Shown piece by piece: positions 11,704 through 22,370 of a DNA stretch of 64,000 bases. How positions within the stretch are numbered: position 1 is the stretch's first letter; each line of letters starts with the position of its first letter. Source of the stretch: Escallonia rubra (Eukaryota > Streptophyta > Magnoliopsida > Escalloniales > Escalloniaceae); assembly GCA_033065855.1 (NCBI GenBank), contig JAVXUO010002858.1, positions 310,001-374,000 of the forward strand, given 5' to 3'. The notes beneath the pieces were generated by a model that was not told the origin of the DNA, ran no database searches, and saw only the letters and a program-made list of their open reading frames with translations. A program made the translations under genes and the position numbers.

Positions 11704-14367
11704 ATGAAAAGGAAGAATGATGATGATTTTGAGGATCGCGTCGACAAATTTCTCGACTTCGCTTACTCGCATCCTGCACATGTTGACTCTGGGACGATAA
11801 GGTGTCCGTGCGGTATATGTGAGTTGTTGCATTGGAAAATGAGAATGGTGGTAAAATGGCATCTTTGTTGGTACGATTTTATGGGGGGATACACAAGGTG
11901 GACGCAGCACGGGAAAACGATAGTATTGTCATCCAACCGGGCTTAGGGAGAAGGCACCGAGATATGATTATAGATGCTGGGCATGGGGTGACTACCCTGG
12001 CGATGACAGTCCCCAGCAGCCAAACGAGGGTGCTAATCACTTTTATGATCTGTTGAGAGTCGCGGAGGAGCCGTTGTGGGATGAAGTCCAGAAACACACA
12101 CGACTGTCTGCGGTTAGTCGGTTATTACAGTTAAAATTGAATCACGGGCTAAGTGAGAAAGGATTTAACGAGTTTGTTACTTTTATGAAAGAAATTTTAC
12201 CGGAGAGTGAAAAGCTACCCCCGTCGTACCATGATGCAAACAAGATGATGAGGAAACTTGGATTGAGCTATGAGCGGATAGATGCGTGCAATAATGACTA
12301 TGTATTATTCTGGAAAGAGAATAAGGACTTGACACGGTGTCCAGTATGTGATCATTCGAGGTATAAACCGGATAAAGAGAAGAAGAAAAATATTGCATGG
12401 AAGGTACTGTGATATTCTCCCGTTACCCCAAGGCTTTAGAGGATGTACTACTCCTCCAATATGGCTGAACACATGAGGGCTCATTGTGAGACTCTTAGCA
12501 ACGATACCGATGTGCTGACACACCCAGCTGATGGAGAGGCGTTGAAGAAGTTTGACCGCAGGCATCCAAGCTTTGCTCAGGAAGTTCAGAATGTTAGACT
12601 TGGTCTGGAAACCGATGGGTTCAACCCTTTTGGCTAGTCTAGCACGTCTTACTCCACATGGCCTATCATTATTGTCCCGTACAGCCTTCCACCAGGCATG
12701 TGCATGAAGGTGCTTGAGAAGAACATTTGAGACTTTAACTGAATTTTTTGCCTTCTGGGGACTGTTGCCAAGGGTTGTATGCGAGACTTTAACTGAATTA
12801 TCTCATTTCTTTCGGGATATCTGTTCTTTTACAATCTAGGTGAGTAACATAGAGGTGCTTGAGAAGAACATTGTGTTGACAATTTGCAAGCTCGAGAAAA
12901 TCTTCCCACCGTCATTCTTTGATTCAATGGAGCATTTTCTCGTGCAATATCGGTGGATGTATCCATTTGAGAGGGATTGCTTTAACTCTATGTTCTTCGT
13001 TTACAGGTAATGCAAACACTGATTCATTGATATTCCACCTAACTCTATTCGTTAAACTTTTAGCTTCATGTTCCACTTAAAGAAAAAAGTTCGTAATAAA
13101 GCTCGTATTGAGGGCTCAATTACTGAGGCTTAGGTAATGGAAGAGCTTGTAAACTTTTGTAGCCAATATTTTGGACCTAATGTTGATACAAGGTTAAATC
13201 AACTAGCCAAAATGAGCCCGGAGTCAGCACATATTTGGAAGGGCAATTTTCAATATTCAAGCAGTCAGGTAGTCCGTTCGGACGAACGTATACTTGGTGG
13301 CTAACGGATGTAGACTACAGTACTGTAACAATATATGCCCTTCTAAATTGTGATGAAGTTTCAGCATTCGTTGAATAAGTTTCTGACTTAAGATACTTAC
13401 TGTACATAATTGAAAATGTGTGATCAGTGGTTTAACTCTCTCGATTCGCAGTGAATTCGATGTGAAATCTTTAATCATTGATCCTGCTGGACTTGACTCT
13501 TATTGGAAATCACAATTTGTAGAGTGGTTCAAAAGATGGGTAAGTCTTTAACCAAAATATAATGTGTTTCATATGCCACTCCATACGTGGTTTATTAACT
13601 TTCACCCTCTTATATAATATGTTCAGTCAGTCGATGCTCCAGTAGCCTCCTGGTTGAAATTACTAGCTCAAGGCCCTAGTAAACAGGTAGCCAGTCATGG
13701 AGGTTATATCATCAATGAGTTTAGGTTTAACGTAAAAGATGATGACCGGACAAAACAAACCCAAAACAGTGGACTCTTGGTCAACGGCGACAGGTATGAC
13801 GAGAATTGCATGGACTTTTATGGAGAGCTGGATGAGATTGTTGAGCTAACATATCTGGGTTCCCAAAACCGCCTGGTAATGTTCAAGTGTACATGGTTCG
13901 ATGTCACATGCAGCAGATGAATCTGTGTTAGCTCACAGGGGATTGTAGATGTCAACGTTAAGTCAAGACTTGCATCAGACGAGCCGTTTGTGTTTGCTAG
14001 TCAAGCTGCACAAGTCTTTTATGCGGAGGACATCGCAAATCCCAAATCTCATTCGTATATAATTATCAATTCCAAGAAATTACCCGTGGAATATGACAGT
14101 AAGGTAGACACCTTTCAAGCAGACCAGACACCTATTTTAATACCTGTTGAGGTGGACGACGAGGATGACGATTTCTCTCTTCAACCAATAGTTGATGTAG
14201 GAGAAGAAGTCGTAGATGATGACGTGGAAGACGTAAAAAATGTTGAAGATGATGAGGCTGAGTCTACTGGCGAAGAGGAAGAATTACTCGGTGAAGAGGA
14301 TGACAAGTCTTAGGAAGAAGAGGATGACGAGTCAGACGATGATGATGACGATGATTCCCAAAATTAA
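11704..14367 (+). pseudogene. CACTA transposase gene (TnpD type), catalytic core missing
   Basis: The ATG at 11704 opens a transposase-associated domain (IRCPCGICELLHW, residues about 33-45). Further N-terminal sequence follows to 12637, ending in LETDGFNPFG, a hallmark of the Transposase_21 family just before its DDE core. The sequence then jumps to the far side of the core: fragments near 12730-12840 (HFFRDICS-like), a DUF4218 region (VQYRWMYPFER, about 12945-12975) and a DUF4216 region (NGDRYDENCMDFYGELDEI, about 13785). An acidic Asp/Glu-rich tail runs to about 14367. Several hundred residues of catalytic domain are absent. Stops also occur, for example after WKVL at 12410, after NPFG at 12635 and in the acidic tail at 14311. 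Small introns are likely near 13010, 13390 and 13545. The gene cannot make an active transposase. Confidence 0.88.
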
Positions 14368-14540
14368 TATGATTCACTTGTACTGCTGTAACATGCATTC
14401 TTTTAGTACTCGGTTCATATATATATATATATATATATGTACTCGGTTCATTTATATAGTGTTGTAACATGATGTGGACTATACATTGTTTTGTATGTGT
14501 TAATTTCTTTAATTTGGACTTCTTGTACACGAAGTCAGAC

Positions 14541-16536
14541 ATGGATAGATTACAGGCCATCCGTGGTCGCGGGGGACGCCGAGCTGCGTCAACCCTAGTG
14601 GCTCCCACCTCGTCATTGCCTGCTGATGATGAGGCACATAGTGCCCACGTCCAGCAGGCGGGGGCCCAGTCCTAGCCCCAGCCGCAGACGTAGCCCGAGC
14701 CCGAGCCCGAGCCGCAGCCGCTGCCCCTGCGCCAGTCCCAACTGCTGGTCCAGCCCCGGGCCAATTCCTCCCACTCGCCCACTAGTTCTCCTTCTTCTGT
14801 GGGTTCTACCTTAGGTATGCTTGATAACGGCGTTTGGTCATAATGCTAGACTGGTATTTCAATTATATTTGATATGTATTACTGTTGGTGTTTTGTAGGA
14901 TCTCGACGAGGCCGTGGACCCACACGTGGGGTGCACATCGACCCCAGCGTAAACAGCGAGTTACTCTCACCCAGGAGGGCTAGTAAGTAAAAAAATTACA
15001 TAATGCAGTGAAAATTACATAATGTAGGGCCGATAACTATTACTGTCCACTTGTTTAATGTATTTGAATGTTGTTTCTCTATCAGGATCCTGGAGACTCC
15101 AGCGAAGACGAAGATCGGTGTCCTTGTGAAGGGCCAATTCTTCGAGCCACGCCTATACTGGAAGAACTAGGATGCCACGTCGATGGATTCCTTATGGGAG
15201 GAGTGGTTGGTATGGTTTTTAGCCTTGTGTATCAATCATTATTTGTTTAATTAGAACATGATTTTTCATTATTTGTTTAATTAGAACATGATTTTAAATT
15301 AATCGTATTGATTGTGTAATTGGATGCCTTGTAGGAGGGGTTCGAGTTTGAGTCGCCTGAGCAGCAGGCGTTGGGGCGGCAGGTTTTTTTTTTCCTACAA
15401 TGGAAAAAATTACCGGCGATGGATGCACGACGCACGGGAACAAAGGCGGAAGATGGCACTCGAGGGTGCCCCGATGGAGGAGTGGAAGGGATTTCCCCCT
15501 CATTGGATATCGCCAACAGTATGGGGAGCGATGGTTGATATGTGGAGGACTAATACGTCCTGGGAGGTCAGGAGTAAGAGTGGGAGTGAGAACAGATAGG
15601 GACAAAGATCCCACGCACAGGGGGGGAAGGGTCGGTGACTCACGACGTCCTCCGGCACAAGAATGCGATTAAGCACCCGAACCTGGCGCCAAATGAGGTA
15701 TATGCATTGACGTACACTGAGACGCATGTGAGGATGAGGGATAAGGACGAGCAACACCAGGCAGGGGACTTCGTTTCATATATTTCCCAACAGATCGATG
15801 TTAGTTACGAATTAATTTGTTTAGTTTGTTAAATTTTGGCCTTTGTATTTGATGTTTGTCGCCTTAGTGTTTTCAATGTCAAATCACTATTTTGCAGGGC
15901 TCGCATGAACAGATCAGGGGGTCTGGGCAGTACTCCGGACAACCATCAGCGTCCACGAGTACGGGCACGAGTATTAGGGGATTGAAGCGATGGCTGGATA
16001 CACTGGGGGTCATCAATAGGCCGAAAGGCCGTGTACACGGCCTCCCCGGTACGACTGCACGTGTCCTGGTAGGAGTGTCACCACCCCCTGCTGCCCCTCC
16101 ACAGATGCAGACACCGATTGTGGGGCGATCACCATTACAAGAGGACGAGATCCGTCGCATTGCTACGGAGGTGTTTAGGATGATCGCGTCGAATAATCAG
16201 GTACAACCACTATATACGTTGAGTAAACACTTTATACGATTGCTATCAAGATTAATGCGTCTGTGTCTTTACGTTCAGGGCAATGCTGCTGGACATGCCG
16301 ATGGATATGCCGAGCCTGATCTGCCTCCCAGTACACCTGTGGACAAGGACGATCAACAAGCTCCAGATCTGGGACTCGCCGATCCCTTATCAGCCCTTCC
16401 CTGGCCTTCTAGCTGTTTGTATCCCGCTCCCATGCCCCCCCATGAGCGCCCCCGACTTGTACTCCCCTCCCCTCCCCAACTCTATTGTTCCCCGCTCCCA
16501 TGCCCTCCTGAACTTTGTATACATTTTATTTTTTAA
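14541..16536 (+). pseudogene. CACTA second gene (TnpA-like, Ptta/En/Spm family)
   Basis: The likely start is MDRLQAIRGRGGRRAAS at 14541. It is followed by a proline/serine-rich stretch (about 14650-14815). The core conserved in plant Ptta/En/Spm proteins comes next: EWKGFPPHWISPTVWGAMVD (about 15480-15540), KNAIKHPNLAPNEVYALTYT (about 15660-15715), then RGLKRWLDTLGVINRPKGRV (about 15975-16035) and an EDEIRRIATEVFRMI segment (about 16143). In En/Spm the TnpA-type protein binds the subterminal repeats and assists transposition. Introns are likely at about 14815-14898, 15205-15334, 15797-15898 and 16200-16278. There are stops after GAQS (14673) and SENR (15597), so it looks damaged. It follows the transposase gene in the same direction. 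Confidence 0.75.
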
Positions 16537-16719
16537 TTTTTATAGAATTCATTCTTTTTACATGTGTTGTCTGTTTTAGGGTTAAATAATTGCTGATGTA
16601 TCAGCAAATATTTAACCCTAGTGTGCATTGAGAATTATTTGCTGGATTGAGATTATGTTTGTTGAGAATTTGTAATTACAGGTTTGGGTATTTAAAAAAT
16701 AAAAAAGAATTAAAATTTA

Positions 16720-17110
16720 GTTTGACTTTTGGCGACGAATTTCAGTCCGTCGCTAAAAAGTCTAGCTAGAATAAATGGTTCTTCAGCAACAGAAATTATG
16801 TCGCTGAAAATATTAATCGACAGACTTTTAGAGACAAATAAATTTGAAATTTTTAGTAACGGATAATCCATCTCTAAAAATCTGTAGTCAAAACTTTTAA
16901 CGACGCATTTTTTTCGTCGCTAAATATTTTACGCAATAAATTATTTCTGAAAAAATAAAAAAAATTTCAAATACAGAAAATACAGTTAGCGTTCGTTGTT
17001 CAAGTTCAACTTTAGGGGACTGATTTCAAATTTTCGTTGCAAAACTTTTAGCAACGGGGTTGTAGCCAACAGACTTTTAGCGACGGTGGAAATGTTAGTC
17101 GTTAAAAGTC
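16720..17110. repeat. CACTA right subterminal repeats
   Basis: Multiple variants of ttttagcgacgg and ccgtcgctaaa occur, mirroring the left zone at 9286-9610. They are probably binding sites for the element's TnpA-type protein. Confidence 0.85.
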
Positions 17111-18255
17111 ATTTTTCTTGTAGTGGTAGTCGCAAAGCATCAAAACTTTGGATTTAGAAAAGGGTAGCTAATCGACCTCAGAAAATATTCGATTTTACAC
17201 TAAAAATGAAGAGAATGAAAATGTGAATTCAATTAAATTCGAAACTCTGAATTACGAGTTCGTATGCATTCGGAATTTAAATATGTACGAAACAAAAGCG
17301 AAAAGAAAAAGAATGAAGTCAGGGACCAACCCCTCTGTGACACGTGGCAAGCCACCTAACAGCTTCCCACGTGATGAATGATGGAAGAACAGGGCATTGA
17401 AGCTTCCAACATGATTTCTGTGTGCGGGTTCTTAGTTTGTACCACCCTTAATGATTACAAAGAAATAAATACAGTAAATAACTAGGCAACAGTATAATGG
17501 GTTAACGTTAAGGGCACACAGTGGCGAGATCAATGAAGGGTTTTCGTTATGCGGCTGAGAGATTGAAAATCCATTGCACCTAATAAAATTTGGTGCATCT
17601 TACGAAGCTGTTAACAAGGTAGCAACAAAAAAAAATTGAAAAACGATCCAACGAAATTCCAATCAAATTCGGGATGAAAAGATCATTATCAAATTCAATA
17701 GAAGTGGTTGTAATTCATGTAAACCCTTACCTCAAATCTACGCATTAATCTTCACCAAATCGCGTAAGCTTTCGAAAATCTCAAAACCTAATTATTTTAA
17801 TTAGCTCACTTACGTTAAAATCTTAACAAACACGATTTTAATATGATCTGATTCATCCTTATAATCAAAGTGGGTTCAAGATTACTTACAAATTGTGCGT
17901 AGAAATTTGCAATCCTCCAAAACCCTAGTTTCCCCCTTCTTCTATTTCTCTGTAAGCCAAAACTCAATGTGTCGATAAAACAGACTTGGTTAGCCCTTAA
18001 AAGTCTCTAAAATTGGTAAATAACTAAAAGACCCTTAAAGATGTATTACTAATTCAAAAGTAACCCAAAAAATGACTAAATTACAAAGGTAACCTAAAAC
18101 ATAACAATAATTTAATTACATATTATTTGGGGTCTTACGTTGCGGTAATTGATTCCCAATCTAATATTGCACTACATCTGCAATCTGCTTATAGACATAA
18201 ATACTTAGTCAACGCAGTCTTTCATTATTACTCAGCTTAATGTCTTTGCTTGTAG

Positions 18256-18946
18256 AATAATCCGAACTTGACTAATTAAGTTCAGATACAAGAACTTGGA
18301 TATCTACAAGAACTACTATGATCCAATGTTTAGGGACATAATTGCGACCGATGAAAGAGCATATGCACCCAGCCAAGGCTTCCCTCCTCAGGGTCTGGTG
18401 TTGGTTCAATGAGATTTGGTGTTGATGATATTGATGATGAAGATATCATTATTGGAGGAGAAGAAGGTGATACTGATGATGTCCAACCATTGGTGGGTGC
18501 TAGCTTGGATGGTATGACTACAAATGTGAATACAAATGGGCCACAAATTGTGTTTCGAGAGCTTCCCAAGAGGTCACCACCTATAACTGAAAATCGTAAC
18601 AATAAGCGAAAGAATGGTAAGGTTTCAAAGTGTAGCTCATTGAGTGATCAAATTGATGGGATACTCACACTGCTCTTAAACAAGAATAGTGAATCCCAAT
18701 CTTCTAATGCTCTTACTATAAAAAAATTGCATGCGAGTACTAGGTGAACTCCCAACAGTTATAAAGGGAACTCCACTGTGGAACTTTGCATGTAATTTGT
18801 TTATGAAGAAAGAAGCAAGAGAGGTGTTTATGAGTCAACCATGCCCTGAGACCCAGCTATCATGGTTGGATTATAACTTTAACCTTGCCAAGCCATCTCA
18901 ACCAATCCCTTCCACATATTACCCTTCATATTTCCCTTCTTTGTAG
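18256..18946 (+). pseudogene. PIF-A Myb/SANT-like gene, second exon
   Basis: An acceptor (cttgtag) at 18255 precedes sequence that continues the Myb-like gene interrupted at 1920. FRYKNLDIYKNYYDPMF and RDIIATDERAYAP are the conserved stretch that follows the SANT-like domain in these proteins. An acidic, serine-rich middle comes next (VDDIDDEDIIIGGEEGD, about 18424-18475). A C-terminal helical part ends at 18946 (FMKKEAREVFMS, WLDYNF). There is a frame change near 18275, a stop near 18410 and another at 18745. This is therefore a decayed second exon of the same PIF-A gene, separated from exon 1 by 16 kb of inserted DNA. Confidence 0.8.
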
Positions 18947-19198
18947 GTTTTTTTTTTTTTTTTTTTGTCTTTTTTGTATCACTTAAGACACATTTTTAAA
19001 CTTATTTGTTGAGATGAGTACTATTTTAATGTAGTTGTGTTTGTTGTATGGATATTAAGTTATCGAACTTCTTAAATTTGCTTATATGTGAAGATTTGAA
19101 ACTCGTCAGAGACTATATATATGTGCTATATGTTTTCCAGTAAGCAGTTCATTTTGCAAGCATATTTAGTGCCACATATGTGATGAATGCAGGCTTAG

Positions 19199-20671
19199 AT
19201 GGAGTTCTTTGGGGAGACATCTATGAGCTTCAATAGAGTTTTTGGGGATGATAAAAATAGTGACGAAGAGGAGTTAGAGCATGAAAAGCATTTTAAGGAG
19301 GAACATAAATGCCTATTAATATGCAATATAGTTGCCGAGGGCATTATTATGAGATTTGAGAACAATTATCTCAAAACACCATGTCGAACTTCACAACGCA
19401 CATGAACGAAATTCATACTTGAGATTCTTGAAGGGAGTGAAACCCGTTGCTATCAACTTTTTCGCCTTCACCGAGAAGTTTTTTTTTTATAGTTGTTCGA
19501 TGACTTAAAGACATGTTATGGTTTAAAAGGTAGTCGTGGTAGGATGATACATGACGAGGTTGGCATTTTTTGTTCATTCTAGCCCACCGGGTTGGGAATA
19601 GATTGGCTCAAGATATGTTTCAACACTCTGGTGAGACGATCAACATACATTTTCACAAAGTGTTGGATGTTGTATGTAAGTTATCAGAGGATATAATTAA
19701 GCCTGATTCTAACTACAATGGCGTGGTTCCTGAATACATACGCACGTCGAGTAAATACTACCCTTTTTTCAAAGTAAGTGTATTGTTCTTCGCGCTTATG
19801 ATTTTTAAAGCATGGTTTTAACTTATTATTGATTTTGATAAGATGCACTTCAATGTTATTTATATATTAGGACTGTATTGGAGCCATTGATGGTACGCAT
19901 GTCAAAGCTAGACTCCCACAAGACAAACAAGCCAAATATATTGGGAGAAAGGGATTTCCTACACAAAATATCATGGCTGTTGTTGATTTTAACATGTGTT
20001 TCATATTTACATGGGCCGGATGTGAGGGAACAACTCATGATACTAGGATATTTGGAGAGGCACTTCGGAGACTAGAACTTAAGTTCCCACACCCAAGAGG
20101 AGGTTAGTATTTATAAGCTTTAGTTTTTTATGAATATTTATAAAGACTTCATAGGTAATGAAGATGCTTTCACTTCTAATCTTATTTTGTAGACAAGTAA
20201 TGTGTTGTCGATACTGGTTATCCAAACATGAAAGGTTACTTGGCTTTATACAAAGGCCCCAACATACGCTACCATCTCCCCGACTTTCGTCGAGGTAATC
20301 AAGGTCACGTATTCCTAGAGGACGTCAAGAGAAGTTTAATTACTTGCACTCTTCATTGAGGAATATAGTTGAGCGTACGTTTGGGGTGTGGAAGGCGAGA
20401 TGGGCAATACTGCATGATATGCCATACTATGACTTTGATGATCAACTCAAGATTGTTCTTGCATCAATGGTTGTCCACAATTATATTAGAAAAAAAGGGT
20501 AGCTTTGACAATGCATTTGATATTGCTGAACAAGAACGGTATCCTCCAAATGATGCAAATGACAGATATGATAACAAAGAAAGAGGCACTCCATTTACCG
20601 GTGTTATAGGAGATGACATTTACATGACCAATGTTCGTGATGCTATATGTGATGCGATTTCTGCTAGATAA
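19199..20671 (+). pseudogene. PIF-A transposase relic (DDE_Tnp_4 / HARBI1 type)
   Basis: There are three exon-like blocks. Block 1 (19199-19773) starts MEFFGETSMSFNRVFGDD and ends EYIRTSSKYYPFFK. Block 2 (about 19871-20102) starts DCIGAIDGTHVKARLPQDKQ, with the first catalytic Asp in DGT and the second in THDTRIF. Block 3 (about 20193-20671) has NIVERTFGVWKARW, with the catalytic Glu, and ends RDAICDAISAR. The two introns fall at the same codon positions as in the intact PIF-B transposase at 30777-32182, which supports the gene model. Frame breaks occur after TSQRT (19403), near 19560, at the start of block 3 and near 20300-20390, so the gene is dead. All three DDE residues are still recognisable. 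Confidence 0.88.
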
Positions 20672-21080
20672 TCTTTTTTAGCTTAAGATAAACTTTATTT
20701 GTAATTTGGGGATGTTATCGTACTATAAGCAATAACGTGAGATTGTTTGTGTTTTTAATTTAAAATAAAAAGTAACAACTTCTGTAGGTGAGTGAAAATA
20801 GTTATTTTCATAATTTATTTGCGCATTATAGTTATTTACAAATAAAAGTTATGTTAACGTTGCTTGGATATTAGAAAATTGTTTATTATGTGTCCTCTAT
20901 GATCATTTTGTCATAGTAAAATTGATTTAAATACTTTTTATACAAACACTTCATAGATTTAATCTAGTTTACAACTACTTTTGCCAAACAGCAAACTGAT
21001 TCTGATTAAATCAAATTTTAAAAACTAATTAAGATTTAAGCTGAATTTACTTTTTTTAATCAATCTCAAACGGGCTCTAA

Positions 21081-22170
21081 ATGTTCTAGGATGTAGAAAC
21101 CGAATATACCTTTAAGATAGTTATTTATTATATAATCTTTTTTAGTTTGTGTCATTTTTTAAGAATTTTTCTCATAGTACCAAGTATCACTATTATACAT
21201 AGGTAGTCAACCTAGCACATGAGATGCACGTGCAAGAATAAAGTCAATAATATGATTTTGTTAAAAGAATCAAGCATCACGTATAAGTATTTATTATCAC
21301 ATTCGCTAAAATATATTTTAAACAACATAAACCAAACATAAGTAGTTATTTGCTGTTGAAATTTTTGTTTTGTATCATTTTTCAAAAGAAAAAAAGAAAA
21401 AAAACTATAGAATGTTAAGTGACAACATTCTATTTAGGTAGTGGTAAGCAAAAGTGTCATTCTCTTTTTATAAAGTATAGATAGATAGATGAGGCTTGAG
21501 CCACATATTTTTTTTTTATTTTTGGTACCCAACCATGTTAAAATAATGAGGACCAATGAATTGGACATTGGAGGGCCAAGTGATAGTGACCCACCTCCTT
21601 TTGAAAAAGACAATTTTTTTTGTGATATTTCTAACGTCTGCATCCGTTAAGATTAAATTAATATGGGTTGAAAAAACAATTTGTAAGTCCTGAATTAGTA
21701 CGTAACGTGGCATTTAAGCTGGATTTAATTTGTACTTTTAAGGCAAAATTGTAACGGAGCCCAAAAATCAATAGATACTAATTCCTTCAATAAAGGAATG
21801 CCTATAACAAATTGATATGAAGCGGAAGTTTATACAGGCCATCTGATTCGTGTAATGCAACTTTCCCATCTGACTGTAGTTTGTCGCCTAAAATGTGTTA
21901 CTGTCGGTCATAATTTTGGGCCTGGATCACTGGTTTGGGACAGGCAAATATGCAAAATCTGTACCAATCAAGGCAACAATAATTAGCTGCAAGCCTCCTG
22001 TTGCTTTAACATGACGCACCTTATTAGATTTTGGTGAAAACTGATCATTTCTTACTTCACGTGATAAAGTATTTACGCTTGGCTGGCTGCACTATAGACT
22101 CTTGCAGCATTAGGAGAAATAAGTTTCTCTCATGACTGGATTAAATTGGAGGAAAAGGAGAATAAAAAGA
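21081..22170. other. Intergenic stretch between PIF-A and the ACR9-like gene
   Basis: AT-rich DNA without a convincing gene. The longest open frames are under 75 codons and match nothing I recognise. It should contain the polyadenylation region of the minus-strand gene that ends at 22299. Confidence 0.6.
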
Positions 22171-22370
22171 ACTGTACAATGGTGGCGCCTATCCTAGCTC
22201 AATCCCAACCCATCAACTTCTTTGTAACATACTCCTTGTTCTCCTTCCTTGGCCAAGAACAACCATCTAAACTGTACAATGGTGGCGCCTATCCTAGCTC
22301 AATCCCAACCCATCAACTTCTTTGTAACACACTCCTTGATCTCCTTCCTTGGCCAAGAACAACCATCTCC
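22171..22370. repeat. 100-bp tandem duplication at the end of the ACR9-like gene
   Basis: The segment starting actgtacaat at 22171 is repeated from 22271 with an offset of exactly 100 bp and only a few differences. It contains the last roughly 20 codons and stop of the ACR9-like gene plus the start of its 3' untranslated region. Translation stops in the right-hand copy (22299-22301), so the left-hand copy is now untranslated trailer. Confidence 0.9.

Larger units (their letters stand above)
9267..17125 (+). mobile_element. CACTA (En/Spm) DNA transposon, 7.86 kb
   Basis: The termini are perfect inverted repeats, CACTACAAGAAAAA at 9267 and TTTTTCTTGTAGTG ending at 17125. They are flanked by the 3-bp target duplication gta (9264-9266 and 17126-17128). 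The other LTR preserves the unoccupied site, which confirms both boundaries. Inside, in order, are a left subterminal repeat zone, an AT-rich CCCTAA-like array, a TnpD-type transposase gene, a TnpA-type gene, and a right subterminal repeat zone. Both genes carry defects and the transposase lacks its catalytic core, so the copy is non-autonomous. It is younger than the Gypsy element it interrupts. Confidence 0.97.
1920..18139 (-). mobile_element. Ty3/Gypsy LTR retrotransposon fossil (chromovirus, Tekay/Del-like)
   Basis: Two LTRs of about 1.8 kb (left 1920-3734; right 8484-18139, interrupted by a CACTA element) flank about 4.75 kb of internal DNA read on the minus strand. In coding order, right to left, the parts are a primer-binding site for initiator tRNA-Met, gag, aspartic protease, reverse transcriptase, RNase H, integrase and a chromodomain-like tail. 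This is the gag-pol order of Ty3/Gypsy, and the sequence style suggests the Tekay/Del chromoviruses. The reading frames are broken in many places (roughly ten or more), so this is a dead copy. Over about 290 bp compared by eye the LTRs differ at about 4-5% of positions, suggesting insertion a few million years ago at usual plant rates. A clear 3' target duplication is not visible. Confidence 0.93.
8484..18139 (-). repeat. Gypsy fossil LTR, right copy (5' LTR), split by a CACTA element
   Basis: It begins tgtcacgccc at 8484 and ends gggtcttac(g) near 18139. The CACTA transposon at 9267-17125 plus its 3-bp duplication accounts for the extra length; without it the LTR is about 1.79 kb, matching the left copy (1.81 kb). 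Confidence 0.92.
1..21077 (+). mobile_element. PIF-A: old PIF/Harbinger element split by a Gypsy fossil (left end not found)
   Basis: The element carries the two-gene set typical of plant PIF/Harbinger transposons: a Myb/SANT-like gene followed by a DDE transposase in the same direction. The apparent right end reads aaacgggctc at 21068-21077 and is followed by taa, which fits the 3-bp TWA target duplication of the superfamily. The Myb gene is cut by the Gypsy element at 1920-18139, which itself holds a CACTA element. Both PIF-A genes contain stops and frame changes, so it cannot move by itself. The right boundary rests on one terminal repeat only, because no matching left end was seen. Confidence 0.75.

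Noticed and set aside
15892-16536. Whole 214-codon plus-strand frame as one separate gene
   Set aside because: Only its first part is conserved TnpA-like sequence. The frame reads through a probable intron (about 16200-16278), so it was treated as part of the CACTA second gene.
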